DNA from: Hungatella hathewayi WAL-18680
GTDB taxonomy: Bacteria; Bacillota; Clostridia; Lachnospirales; Lachnospiraceae
Assembly: GCF_000235505.1 (NCBI RefSeq)
Contig: NZ_JH379027.1
Span: 1,039,569-1,103,568 of the forward strand
Reading direction: 5' to 3'
Length of the DNA stretch: 64,000 nt
Shown here: positions 26,284-35,176 of the stretch, one piece after another
How positions within the stretch are numbered: position 1 is the first letter of the stretch
How the letters are laid out: each line of letters opens with the position of its first letter
Notes under the pieces: generated by a model
Databases searched by the model: none
What the model saw: only the letters and a program-made list of their open reading frames with translations
Told to the model about the DNA's origin: nothing
Position numbers and translations under genes: made by a program

Positions 26284-27393
26284 ATGGCTGTCAATGATGT
26301 GATCATGTGGATTATGGGAATCGGGGTGTTGATTGGGGGCGGGGACTGCCTGATTGGGAACCGGTTTGGGCTGGGGGAGAAGTTTGAGGACGGGTTTCGA
26401 TGTCTGGCTCCCATGGCGCTCAGTATGACCGGAATCATTGCCATCGCACCGGCAATTGCCAGGTGGCTGGGGCCGGCGCTGGTTCCGGCCTGCCAGGCGG
26501 TGGGGGTGGACCCGGCCATGTTTGGCTCCCTGTTTGCCATTGATATGGGCGGATATCCTCTGGCCATGGAACTGGCCGGAGATGCGGCGGTGGGATATTT
26601 CTCCGGCCTGATTGTGGCGTCCATGCTGGGCGTGACCATCACCTTTGCCATTCCCATGAGCCTGACTCTGCTGGAGGAGGCGGACCAGACGTATTTTGCC
26701 AGAGGGGTTATGATAGGACTGATTCCCATCCCGGCGGGGGCCTTTGTGGGAGGTCTGATGATGGGGCTTCCGGTACCGGTGATTGTCCGGAATCTTCTTC
26801 CCATCTGTGTGATCGCGGTGGCTCTCATTATCGGCCTTGTGAAGGCGCCGGAGAAACTGGTGCAGATATTTGCCAGGCTGGGCTTCGGCATCCGGGCCAT
26901 CACCTATGTGGGGCTGATACTGTCAGCCTTTGAGTATATGACGGGAATGACCCTGGTCAAGGGAATGACGCCGATTCTGGACGCGATTCAGGTTCCCTGC
27001 CGGATTGCCATCCTGATGCTGGGCAGTCTGCCTTTCATGACGATGGTCACAAAACTGTTCCGCCGCCAGTTCGCTGCTGTGGGACGTCTGTGCGGCATCA
27101 ATTCGGCGGCCGTGGGCGGTCTTCTCATATCCTGCGTCACCACAATCCCCGTTTATCGTTCCATGAAGGAAATGAACCCCAAGGGGAAAATTGTGGTGAC
27201 GGCCTGGATGGTCAGCGCCATCGGCGTGTTTACGTCCCATCTGGGTTATACCATGAGCGTAGACCCTGCTTTTTGCGGCCCGGTGCTGTCTGCAAAGTTG
27301 ATTTCAGCGGCCCTTGCCCTCTGTCTGGCCTGCATATTCCAGTCAGATTCAGGTGGGAAGGCGTCTGATGCGGGACGAACTACAATTATTTAG
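26284..27393 (+). CDS. eutH: ethanolamine permease EutH
   Basis: 369-residue polytopic membrane protein of about ten helices. IMGIGVLIGGGDCLIGNRFGLGEKFEDGF is represented here by GGGDCLIGNRFGLGEKF, a stretch conserved in EutH, and GVDPAMFGSLFAIDMGGYP also fits. EutH takes up ethanolamine for the eut pathway, chiefly when it is scarce or protonated. The start at 26284 follows GAGGAGAGAGCC. No other eut gene (lyase, microcompartment shell) lies in the window, so this is an orphan copy, and its substrate might differ. Confidence 0.88.
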   Translation: MAVNDVIMWIMGIGVLIGGGDCLIGNRFGLGEKFEDGFRCLAPMALSMTGIIAIAPAIARWLGPALVPACQAVGVDPAMFGSLFAIDMGGYPLAMELAGDAAVGYFSGLIVASMLGVTITFAIPMSLTLLEEADQTYFARGVMIGLIPIPAGAFVGGLMMGLPVPVIVRNLLPICVIAVALIIGLVKAPEKLVQIFARLGFGIRAITYVGLILSAFEYMTGMTLVKGMTPILDAIQVPCRIAILMLGSLPFMTMVTKLFRRQFAAVGRLCGINSAAVGGLLISCVTTIPVYRSMKEMNPKGKIVVTAWMVSAIGVFTSHLGYTMSVDPAFCGPVLSAKLISAALALCLACIFQSDSGGKASDAGRTTII

Positions 27394-27412
27394 TTGTGAT
27401 ATCAACAACATA

Positions 27413-27441
27413 TTGACTTTGGCTCGCGCCTGTGTTAGACT
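27413..27441 (+). promoter_or_regulatory. sigma-A promoter of the citrate synthase transcript
   Basis: TTGACT (27413-27418), 17 bp, TAGACT (27436-27441). The predicted start near 27448 leaves a structured leader of about 120 bases before the ATG at 27570. Confidence 0.7.
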
Positions 27442-27456
27442 ACAAACCATAACAAA

Positions 27457-27547
27457 CGGCAGAAATTCCCAACCGGAAGGGAAGCTGCCGCAGATAGGGT
27501 AACTTGCCAATGGGGGCAGCACAATTTTATTTGTGCTGTCATTTTTT
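27457..27547 (+). promoter_or_regulatory. structured leader with terminator and competing antiterminator
   Basis: Three mutually exclusive pairings are visible. First hairpin: CGGCAG (27457-27462) with CTGCCG (27485-27490), continued by TTCCC/GGGAA inside. Terminator: CAGCACAA (27517-27524) with TTGTGCTG (27531-27538), extended by one G-T and one G-C pair, then ATTTTTT. Antiterminator: GCTGCC (27484-27489) with GGCAGC (27515-27520), which breaks both others. This is the layout of a riboswitch or attenuator. I do not recognise the class. Confidence 0.65.
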
Positions 27548-27569
27548 AAAAAAGGGAAGAGGTAGAAAC

Positions 27570-28904
27570 ATGACAAGTAATTTTATTGCACAGTCCTATG
27601 GAAAATCTTTAAACTACACCAATATCCAGAACAGTCTGTTTAAAGAGTACGATGTGAAGAAGGGACTTCGAAATGAAGACGGCACCGGCGTGAGAGTCGG
27701 ACTGACGAGAGTGTCCGACGTAGTGGGCTACGATATTGTGGAGGGAAAAAAGACCAGTGTTCCTGGCGAGCTGTATTTCCGGGGGCTGCGTGTCAATGAT
27801 TTGGTGGAAGGAAAGGGAGATTCCCATTTCGGCTACGAGGAGACCTGCTTTTTACTGCTGTTCGGTTACCTGCCAAACAAGCAGGAGCTGCGGTCATTCT
27901 GCGACGTGGTCAGCAGTATGTATGAGCTCCCTCATGAATTTTTGGAAATGCGTCTGATGAGAATGCCGTCCCGCAATCTGATGAACTGCATCCAGCAGTC
28001 AGTACTCAGCCTGTACGACTATGATGACAATCCGGATGACGTGGACCCATATCATACCGTGCTGAAGGGGCTGAATATTCTTGCGAAGCTGCCGTCCATT
28101 ATCTGTTACGGGTATCACAGCAAGATGCATTATTACAACAAATCCAGTCTGTTTATCCATTATGCCAAGAAGGAGTACTCCATTGCGGAGAATATTCTGT
28201 ATATGCTGAGGGAGGACAGGAAATTTACGCCCAAGGAGGCGGAACTTTTGGATACCCTGCTGGTGCTTCACGCGGACCACGGCGGCGGAAATAACTCCAC
28301 ATTTACCAACGTGGTGATATCCTCCACGGCCACGGACTTATATTCCACCATGGTCGGTTCCATCGGCTCTCTGAAAGGACCGAAGCACGGCGGCGCCAAT
28401 GTCCGCTGCGCGGAAATGATGGAGGCGGTCATCAAGGAGATTGGGATTGACGCGGATGAGAAGGCCATCAGAGGCGTGCTGAAGAAAATTCTGGATAAGG
28501 ATTTCTATGACAATTCCGGTCTGATTTACGGCCTGGGCCATGCGGTCTACACCGAGTCCGACCCGAGAGCGGAGATTCTGCGCCAGTGCTGCAAGGATTT
28601 GGCTAAGGAGAAGAAGAGGGAGAAAGAGTTTGCGTTTATGGCAAGATTCGAGACTACGGCCCGTGATTATTTCCAGGAAGTGACAGGGCGCAGAGTGTCC
28701 AACAACGTAGACTTTTACAGTGGTTTCGCTTACGATATGCTGAATATTCCCAATGACTTGTACACACCGCTGTTCACCTGCAGCCGCACCATCGGCTGGC
28801 TGGCACACAACATCGAGAACAAGCTGTACGACGGCAGAATCATGAGACCGGCCACGAAATACGTGGGAGAATTGCAGGAATATAAGAAGATGGCGGAGCG
28901 GTAA
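27570..28904 (+). CDS. gltA: citrate synthase (or 2-methylcitrate synthase)
   Basis: 444 aa. The conserved active-site region LLVLHADHGGGNNSTFTN carries one catalytic His, GSLKGPKHGGANVR a second with the substrate-binding residues, and YGLGHAVYTESDPRA the third; the catalytic Asp lies in the C-terminal FETTARDYF region. It condenses oxaloacetate with acetyl-CoA in the cytoplasm. Sequence alone does not exclude propionyl-CoA as substrate. The start at 27570 follows GGGAAGAGGTAGAAAC and lies after the leader terminator. Aconitase follows after a terminator, giving the first two steps toward 2-oxoglutarate and glutamate. Confidence 0.88.
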   Translation: MTSNFIAQSYGKSLNYTNIQNSLFKEYDVKKGLRNEDGTGVRVGLTRVSDVVGYDIVEGKKTSVPGELYFRGLRVNDLVEGKGDSHFGYEETCFLLLFGYLPNKQELRSFCDVVSSMYELPHEFLEMRLMRMPSRNLMNCIQQSVLSLYDYDDNPDDVDPYHTVLKGLNILAKLPSIICYGYHSKMHYYNKSSLFIHYAKKEYSIAENILYMLREDRKFTPKEAELLDTLLVLHADHGGGNNSTFTNVVISSTATDLYSTMVGSIGSLKGPKHGGANVRCAEMMEAVIKEIGIDADEKAIRGVLKKILDKDFYDNSGLIYGLGHAVYTESDPRAEILRQCCKDLAKEKKREKEFAFMARFETTARDYFQEVTGRRVSNNVDFYSGFAYDMLNIPNDLYTPLFTCSRTIGWLAHNIENKLYDGRIMRPATKYVGELQEYKKMAER

Positions 28905-28932
28905 GAGCCCGAAAACATCCTGATAATGAGAG

Positions 28933-28972
28933 AAGCGCGGTGGTTGTGGTAACATGACAGGCCGCGCTTTTG
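28933..28972 (+). terminator. terminator after citrate synthase
   Basis: AAGCGCGG (28933-28940) pairs with CCGCGCTT (28962-28969) around a 21-base loop, followed by TTGG. The weak T run suggests some readthrough into the aconitase gene. Confidence 0.6.
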
Positions 28973-29080
28973 GATTTTGCCGGCCGGGTTTTAGCGGACA
29001 CAGCCACAATCCGCACTTGCATCCTGCCTCAAAAACAGGTAAAATGTAGAGAAAAGGAAGATGAAAGGAGTACACAGGCG

Positions 29081-31381
29081 ATGATAGAATTATATGATGG
29101 CGGGGCCTATCTGGTTCACGGCGACAGGCTTGTGAAAGAGGCGGACGCGGCAGAATTGGCGTCCCTGACAGGCGCACCTGTGAGTAAAGATGAGGCAAAA
29201 AAGGGCACGATAGCCTATTCCATTCTGGAGGCCCACAACACCTCCGGCAATATGAATCAGTTGAAATTAAAATTTGATGCGATGGCATCCCATGATATTA
29301 CCTTCGTTGGGATTGTGCAGACAGCCAAGGCATCCGGGATGACCCGTTTCCCACTGCCCTATGTGCTGACCAACTGCCACAACTCCCTGTGCGCGGTAGG
29401 CGGAACGATTAATGAGGACGACCATATCTTCGGTCTGACGGCAGCCAAGCGTTACGGCGGCATTTTCGTGCCTCCCCATATTGCGGTTATTCACCAGTAC
29501 ATGAGGGAAATGATGGCCGGCTGCGGGAAAATGATTCTCGGCTCCGACAGCCACACCCGCTACGGCGCGCTGGGCACCATGGCTGTGGGCGAGGGCGGCG
29601 GTGAGCTGGTGAAACAGCTGCTCTGCGACACCTACGACGTGGCATGTCCGGAGGTAGTTGCGGTTTATCTGGAAGGAAAACCGGGCCCTGGCGTGGGACC
29701 TCACGACGTGGCGCTGGCCATTGTGGGGGCTGTGTTTAAGAATGGTTATGTGAAGAATAAAGTGATGGAATTCGTGGGACCTGGCGTTTCGTCCATGGAT
29801 ACGGATTACCGGAACGGCGTGGATGTCATGACCACGGAGACCACCTGCCTGTCCTCCATCTGGAGAACGGATGAGGACACGAAAGCATTTCTCACCATGC
29901 ACGGCAGAGGGGACGAATATCAGGAACTGAATCCTGCCGATGTGGCTTACTACGATGGCGTGGTGAAGGTGGATTTGAGCACCATCAAACCGATGATTGC
30001 CCTTCCATTCCACCCAAGCAATACATACGAGATTGACGAGCTGATTGCAAATCCGGGCGATATCTTGAGAAGCGTGGAGAAAGAGGCGGCGAAAATCAGC
30101 GGAAGACCGGAAGGCGAGTTCAAGCTGACCGACAAGATCGTGAATGGAAAATTGACCGTGCAGCAGGGGATCATCGCAGGCTGCGCCGGCGGCAACTACA
30201 CCAGCGTGATGGCGGCGGCCCATATCCTGAAAGGAAAGGACTGCGGAAGCGATATCTTCACCCTGGCGGTTTACCCGTCCTCCCAGCCGGTATTTATGGA
30301 CCTGGTGAAGAAGGGGGCTATCTCCGATTTGATGGCGGCAGGCGCCACCGTAAAGACGGCCTTCTGCGGACCGTGCTTCGGCGCAGGCGATACACCGGCC
30401 AACAACACCTTAAGTATCCGCCACACCACGAGAAACTTCCCCAACCGGGAAGGTTCCAAACCGGGCAACGGACAGATGGCGGCCGTGGCTCTTATGGATG
30501 CCCGCTCCATCGCGGCAACCGCAGCCAATGGCGGCGTGCTGACCAGTGCGGCCACCGTGGCGGACGGCTATCAGATACCGGAATATGAGTTCGACGATTC
30601 CGCATACAGAAGCCGCGTTTACCAGGGCTATCAGAAGGCCGATGAGAACGAGGAAGTGGTCTACGGACCAAACATCAAGGACTGGCCGGAGATGAGTCCG
30701 CTGGCCGACAACATTTTGCTGAAGGTCTGCTCCAAGATTATGGACGACGTGACCACCACCGATGAGCTGATTCCTTCGGGCGAGACATCGTCCTACCGCT
30801 CCAACCCGCTGGGACTTGCCGAGTTTACCTTATCCAGAAGAGACCCGGCCTATGTGGGCAAATCCAAAGAGGTGGATGTCATAGAAAAAGCCAGAACCAG
30901 AGGAGAAAACCCGGAGAAGACGGCGCCGGAGCTGGCGGCTATCTTTGACACCATCCGCACCATTCCTGGAAATGAAGCCGTAAAGGCGGAGGACACCGAG
31001 ATCGGAAGCATGATTTACGCCAGAAAACCAGGCGACGGCTCCGCCAGAGAGCAGGCGGCCAGCTGCCAGAGAGTGCTCGGCGGCCTTGCCAACATCGCCA
31101 GAGAGTACGCCACAAAGCGCTACCGCTCCAATGTGATGAACTGGGGCATGCTGCCATTCCTGATGGATGAAGAGCCGGAGTTTGAAGTGGGCGACTACAT
31201 CTATGTGCCGGGGATTCTGAAGGCGCTGGATGGCACTATGGAAGACATCCCTGCTTATGTGGTAAAAGCGGATAGAGCGAGCAAGATTACGCTTCACATT
31301 GCCGATATGACGGAGGATGAGAAGAAGATTGTGAAGGCCGGTTGCTTGATTAACTATAACAGGAACCGTAATAACGCATAA
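29081..31381 (+). CDS. acnA: aconitate hydratase family protein
   Basis: 766-residue aconitase-superfamily enzyme. The three cluster-ligating cysteines are in [13 protein letters not shown] (in place of the usual GSCTNSS) and [10 protein letters not shown] (CxxC). [21 protein letters not shown] supplies substrate and cluster residues, and the C-terminal swivel domain is present ([15 protein letters not shown] onwards). It isomerises citrate to isocitrate with a [4Fe-4S] cluster. The divergence around the first Cys and the length (between AcnA ~890 and shorter clostridial hydratases) leave some doubt about the exact substrate. Start ATG 29081 follows AAAGGAG at a slightly long spacing. Confidence 0.8.
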   Translation: MIELYDGGAYLVHGDRLVKEADAAELASLTGAPVSKDEAKKGTIAYSILEAHNTSGNMNQLKLKFDAMASHDITFVGIVQTAKASGMTRFPLPYVLTNCHNSLCAVGGTINEDDHIFGLTAAKRYGGIFVPPHIAVIHQYMREMMAGCGKMILGSDSHTRYGALGTMAVGEGGGELVKQLLCDTYDVACPEVVAVYLEGKPGPGVGPHDVALAIVGAVFKNGYVKNKVMEFVGPGVSSMDTDYRNGVDVMTTETTCLSSIWRTDEDTKAFLTMHGRGDEYQELNPADVAYYDGVVKVDLSTIKPMIALPFHPSNTYEIDELIANPGDILRSVEKEAAKISGRPEGEFKLTDKIVNGKLTVQQGIIAGCAGGNYTSVMAAAHILKGKDCGSDIFTLAVYPSSQPVFMDLVKKGAISDLMAAGATVKTAFCGPCFGAGDTPANNTLSIRHTTRNFPNREGSKPGNGQMAAVALMDARSIAATAANGGVLTSAATVADGYQIPEYEFDDSAYRSRVYQGYQKADENEEVVYGPNIKDWPEMSPLADNILLKVCSKIMDDVTTTDELIPSGETSSYRSNPLGLAEFTLSRRDPAYVGKSKEVDVIEKARTRGENPEKTAPELAAIFDTIRTIPGNEAVKAEDTEIGSMIYARKPGDGSAREQAASCQRVLGGLANIAREYATKRYRSNVMNWGMLPFLMDEEPEFEVGDYIYVPGILKALDGTMEDIPAYVVKADRASKITLHIADMTEDEKKIVKAGCLINYNRNRNNA

Positions 31382-31400
31382 ATTTATAAAATAAGGCGAG

Positions 31401-31457
31401 AAAACGCTGCCTGTCCTGCAAAGTACGAAGTATTTGCGGGGCGGCAGCGTTTTTTTA
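31401..31457. terminator. bidirectional intrinsic terminator
   Basis: AAAACGCTGCC (31401-31411) pairs with GGCAGCGTTTT (31443-31453), then more T residues. It lies between the converging aconitase and MFS genes. Confidence 0.85.
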
Positions 31458-31492
31458 AACTGTTTAAATGAATCGCACTTTCTATGCGGTTC

Positions 31493-32767
31493 CTATTTCT
31501 CTTTCTTCTGTTTCTTAATCACAGACAAAATATAACTGCTTAAGAAGAACCCAGCCGCCGCGAAGCCGGCCATCATGAGGAATACAATACGGTAGCCGCT
31601 GATACCCGGATTGCCATCCAGGATACTTCCGTAAACAGAGTACATAAATGCGCCTGGCAGGTAACCGATAAACGCTCCTAAGGACATGGCGGAGCCGGTA
31701 ATCTCACGGGGAACATCCACTTCGTCCATAGGTGCGAAGAAGATTGCCCGCATACTGAAGACACAGGCGCCGATACTCAATGTCATGACCATGCCAACGT
31801 ATACATTCATGCTGCCATGGGGCAGAAAAGTGAAGATGGCCAGCATCGCGCCGGTAATGACAAACACGACCTTCAAATACTTTGTGGCGGAATGGAATAC
31901 CTTATCCGTTAAGTATCCGCCAATAGGCCCGCCCAGCATTTTCAGCGCATATTGATTGATGATTCCGTAAGCGCCTACCAGGACCGCGGGGAGTGCATAG
32001 ACATCCTTTAAAAATGGAATAAAATATGTAAGGCCGCAGTATACGCAGTAAACGGCAAAGACGTTGAAGGAAACCAGCCAGATATTTCTGTTTTTTAGGG
32101 CGCGGATGACACCTTCCATGGCCGCTTTGTTTTTGCTGACGGCCGCACCGGTCTCACTGACTGTTTGAATTTCATCAGGTTCCAGAAGGAAATAGGAGAT
32201 AAATCCAATGACCAGTGGAACGATGGAGTAGAACAGGATGGCCGCCTTAAAACCGGCTACGGTGCTTCCCATGGCGGCGAAGATTCCTAAAGCGCCAAAG
32301 GCCACGAGAGTGTCCATCAGTCCACGGCCGGCTTCCAGGATACCGAACATTCGGCCCTGCTCCTCCTCCGTGCCTAACAGCCGCACGGTTTTTAACATGG
32401 TGGGCCAATAGAGCATGTCAGCGCAGATGGCCAGACCGCAGTAGATAAGTAAAAACATCCAGTATGGCGGAAAGGTTGAGAGACCGATTCCCATTAATCC
32501 TATTCCAATCAGGGAGACGGGAATCAATATTTTTTTGGAAACCCGGTCCGTTAAATAGATAGACACCAGAAACCCGAAGGTGGAAATAATTCCGGCCACG
32601 CTCATGGCGGTGCCAATCTGTGTGTGGGACAGCCCCATGAATTCCTGCATAGGCACGTAAAAAGCGTCTTTCAAAAATCCCAGTTTGTAGATGGTTCCGG
32701 CTCCCAGAACCAGGGTTCCGAAGGAGACCCATTTTTTTGAGTTACTGTTTGCTGCTTCTTTTGACAT
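31493..32767 (-). CDS. MFS transporter
   Basis: 424-residue major facilitator with about twelve hydrophobic helices and the loop-2/3 signature around STFGFLVSIYLTDRVSKK. It resembles organophosphate- or sugar-type MFS importers in overall pattern, but no specific substrate motif was recognised. The start was set at 32767 with AGGAG nine bases upstream; a TTG three codons earlier abuts that site. It is divergent from the DeoR regulator, and its promoter is overlapped by a pair of direct repeats. The divergent operon suggests it imports a compound processed by the phosphodiesterase or D-serine dehydratase, which is inference. Confidence 0.85.
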   Translation of the reverse strand: MSKEAANSNSKKWVSFGTLVLGAGTIYKLGFLKDAFYVPMQEFMGLSHTQIGTAMSVAGIISTFGFLVSIYLTDRVSKKILIPVSLIGIGLMGIGLSTFPPYWMFLLIYCGLAICADMLYWPTMLKTVRLLGTEEEQGRMFGILEAGRGLMDTLVAFGALGIFAAMGSTVAGFKAAILFYSIVPLVIGFISYFLLEPDEIQTVSETGAAVSKNKAAMEGVIRALKNRNIWLVSFNVFAVYCVYCGLTYFIPFLKDVYALPAVLVGAYGIINQYALKMLGGPIGGYLTDKVFHSATKYLKVVFVITGAMLAIFTFLPHGSMNVYVGMVMTLSIGACVFSMRAIFFAPMDEVDVPREITGSAMSLGAFIGYLPGAFMYSVYGSILDGNPGISGYRIVFLMMAGFAAAGFFLSSYILSVIKKQKKEK

Positions 32768-32841
32768 TTCACTCAACTCCTGTTCTTTTCTATTATTTTG
32801 TGTGGGTTTGAATACATCGGGCGCACCCGCCTTATGCAGTC

Positions 32842-32870
32842 AGTATATATGCAAAAATGTGTTAAATCAA
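32842..32870 (-). promoter_or_regulatory. promoter of the MFS gene
   Basis: On the minus strand TTGATT (32865-32870), 17 bp, TATACT (32842-32847). It overlaps the direct repeats that start at 32854. Confidence 0.75.
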
Positions 32871-32885
32871 GTGAAAATGTGTTAA
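32854..32885. repeat. two 12-bp direct repeats, candidate DeoR operator
   Basis: AAAATGTGTTAA occurs at 32854-32865 and again at 32874-32885, 20 bp apart (two helical turns). One copy lies in the MFS promoter spacer and the other just upstream of its -35. Binding there would block the MFS promoter. Confidence 0.7.
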
Positions 32886-32954
32886 TAAATGCAAAACTGT
32901 GGAAATAGACAAAAATATATGTGTGAATTTGTGCAAAAGTTTGGGGAAATATGG

Positions 32955-32983
32955 TTGATACAGTTGTGAAAGTGTGCTATAAT
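32955..32983 (+). promoter_or_regulatory. sigma-A promoter of the deoR-dsdA operon
   Basis: TTGATA (32955-32960), 17 bp, TATAAT (32978-32983), 70 bases before the DeoR start codon. Confidence 0.8.
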
Positions 32984-33052
32984 GTGTAAAACGTAGTAAA
33001 TATTGGGGATGAACTGAAATCTGAATATTTAGAAGGAAAGGAGAACGAGACC

Positions 33053-33838
33053 ATGTTGGTGGAAGAGCGGTATCAGAAAATATTGGACTTGATGAAGGAC
33101 ACCGGCAGCATACGAGGGGTGGAACTGCAGAAAAAACTGCATGTATCGTCGGAGACGGTGCGAAGGGATTTGGAGAATATGGAGGCGCAGGGGCTGATAC
33201 GGAGAGCCAGGGGCGGCGCGTTCCTCAAGGAGGAGGCGGAGCAGGATAATTCACACAACCGCTACACTCCATTTGGACTCCGGGGCCAGGAACATCCAGA
33301 CAGCAAGAATGAAATTGCGGAATTTGCGGTTACCTTTATTAAGGATGGGCAGTCCATCGCTTTGGATTCGGGAACGACGGCGTTTGCGCTGGCGAGAGCC
33401 TTGAAAAACCGTTTCAAAGATTTGACAGTAGTCACGAATTCTATGGCGATTGCCAATGAACTGGCGGATGCCAGGGGGATTACGCTGATTGTGACTGGCG
33501 GTGTGTACCGGCCGGAGGAGTCGGCATTTGTCTCCGATATTGCGGGCCTTATTTTTTCAAAATTAAATATTGATGTGTTTTTTCTGACTACCTGCGGCAT
33601 TTCCGTGGAGCGCGGGGTGACGTACCAGCGGATGGATGAGATTCTGGTTCAGGAGAAAATGATGGAGTCCTCAGACCAGACGGTTGTCATTGCGGACAGC
33701 AGCAAACTTGGGGTGAATTCCCTGGTGAAAATGTGTGATGTGGACAGAATCAGCCGGATTATCACGGATTCGTCCGCAAGCGCCGAACAGATAGAACCGT
33801 TTGTGAGAGCGGGAATACCGGTGGAAAAACCACAGTAA
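33053..33838 (+). CDS. DeoR family regulator
   Basis: 261 aa. The N-terminal winged helix contains the DeoR signature (RYQKILDLMKDTGSIRGVEL, then SSETVRRDLENMEAQGLIRRARGGAF). The C-terminal DeoRC sensor domain contains ALDSGTTAFALARAL and VVTNSMAIANEL, which in this family bind a phosphorylated sugar or similar effector. AAAGGAG precedes the ATG. It is the first gene of an operon with the phosphodiesterase, AGCS symporter and dsdA, and it is divergent from the MFS gene, so it probably represses both units. Confidence 0.88.
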   Translation: MLVEERYQKILDLMKDTGSIRGVELQKKLHVSSETVRRDLENMEAQGLIRRARGGAFLKEEAEQDNSHNRYTPFGLRGQEHPDSKNEIAEFAVTFIKDGQSIALDSGTTAFALARALKNRFKDLTVVTNSMAIANELADARGITLIVTGGVYRPEESAFVSDIAGLIFSKLNIDVFFLTTCGISVERGVTYQRMDEILVQEKMMESSDQTVVIADSSKLGVNSLVKMCDVDRISRIITDSSASAEQIEPFVRAGIPVEKPQ

Positions 33839-33849
33839 GGAGAAGAATT

Positions 33850-35163
33850 ATGATGGAGAAGAACAGACCAAGCGTTTTATTAGTATCTGTGGATGCGTTA
33901 AAGCCTGAATTTGTGTTTGAGCAGAAGAGGCTGGGGATATCGCTGCCCAATATCAGCCGGTATTTTGTAGAAGGAGGGGCCTGCGCCAGAGGCGGTGTGA
34001 AGAGCGTATTTCCTACCTTTACATATCCATGCCACCAGAGCATCATCACGGGTGTCTGCCCGGCCACCCATGGCACTTATAATAATGGAGTCTTTGATCC
34101 GATGGGAGACCATTTAGGGGCGTGGCATTGGTTTGCCAACCGGAAGGTCAAGACGTTGTGGGAAGCTGCAAAGGAGAACGGATATGTGTCGGCGAGCGTG
34201 GCATTTCCCACATCCGTAGGCGCGAAGGGGGATTATGTGGCGCCGGAGTTTTGGTGGGATGGCAGTGAGTTTGACAGTCTGCTTCTGGATGCGGTGGCAA
34301 AGCCCCAGGGCATGATACTGGAGATGGAAGAGGAGATTGGAAGATATGCCGGCGGCCTGGATTTGACGGAGGAGGGGGACCGGCAGCGGTTCAAAGCGGC
34401 CATGTGGGTGCTAGAGCATAAGATTGCGCCGGAATGCTCTGAAAAACCGTTCTTTCTGTCGGCCTACTTTGCATCCTTCGATGAGACGGCCCATCAGCGG
34501 GGCGTGTACAGCAAAGAAGCGGCCGGGGCGCTGGAAAAGATTGATTCCATGCTGGGTGAGATGATACAAAAGGTCCATGAGATGACAAACGGTCATGTAG
34601 TGGTCTGTGTCTGCTCCGACCACGGAACGCTTGACAATCAGTACAACATCAGTCCCAATGTGAAGCTGAAAGAGGCGGGGCTGATTGACACGGATGAATA
34701 TGGCCGGGTGACTTCGTGGCGGGCCTGGTCCCAGAGAGCCGGAGGTATGTCGGAAATCAGACTGAAGGACCCGGAGGACGAGGAGGCGAAATCATGCCTG
34801 AAGAACGTGATGGAACAGCTGGCTTTGGAGGAAGACAGCGGCATCCTGGAAGTAGTGGACCGGGAAGGCGCCCGTGCCAGAGGAGGATTTCCGCTGGCCG
34901 AGTATGTTCTGGTTTCCCAAAAGGGATATGAGATACGTGATAATGTAAACGGTCCTTACTGCACAACAAAACTTCACCAGAAGGCACAGCACGGTTACAG
35001 TGAGAATTTTGAGGAAATGCGTGCTTCCTTTATGCTGGAAGGCGAAGGCATACAGGCGGGCGATGACCTGGGGGCCATGAACCTGATTGATATTGCGCCC
35101 ACACTGGCAGCGCTTATGAGTTTTGAACTGCCTGATGCAGAGGGAACATGTGTGTTAAAGTAA
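33850..35163 (+). CDS. type I phosphodiesterase / nucleotide pyrophosphatase family enzyme
   Basis: 437-residue alkaline-phosphatase-superfamily enzyme. Asp15 (SVDALKPEF), nucleophile Thr58 in FPTFTYPCH and Asn79, 21 residues later as in NPP enzymes, are visible, and CSDHGT supplies later metal ligands. It lacks a signal peptide, so it acts in the cytoplasm. NPP-type enzymes hydrolyse phosphodiester or pyrophosphate bonds. In this operon a plausible substrate is a phosphodiester carrying an amino acid or amino alcohol, but this is inference. It starts 12 bases after the DeoR gene with AAGGAGAAGAATT. Confidence 0.82.
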   Translation: MMEKNRPSVLLVSVDALKPEFVFEQKRLGISLPNISRYFVEGGACARGGVKSVFPTFTYPCHQSIITGVCPATHGTYNNGVFDPMGDHLGAWHWFANRKVKTLWEAAKENGYVSASVAFPTSVGAKGDYVAPEFWWDGSEFDSLLLDAVAKPQGMILEMEEEIGRYAGGLDLTEEGDRQRFKAAMWVLEHKIAPECSEKPFFLSAYFASFDETAHQRGVYSKEAAGALEKIDSMLGEMIQKVHEMTNGHVVVCVCSDHGTLDNQYNISPNVKLKEAGLIDTDEYGRVTSWRAWSQRAGGMSEIRLKDPEDEEAKSCLKNVMEQLALEEDSGILEVVDREGARARGGFPLAEYVLVSQKGYEIRDNVNGPYCTTKLHQKAQHGYSENFEEMRASFMLEGEGIQAGDDLGAMNLIDIAPTLAALMSFELPDAEGTCVLK

Positions 35164-35176
35164 ATGGGGAATGCCT

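Noticed and set aside
28970-29080. Extended N-terminus of aconitase
   Set aside because: The upstream 37 codons overlap the citrate synthase terminator hairpin and lack a ribosome site; family proteins start near MIELYDGG.
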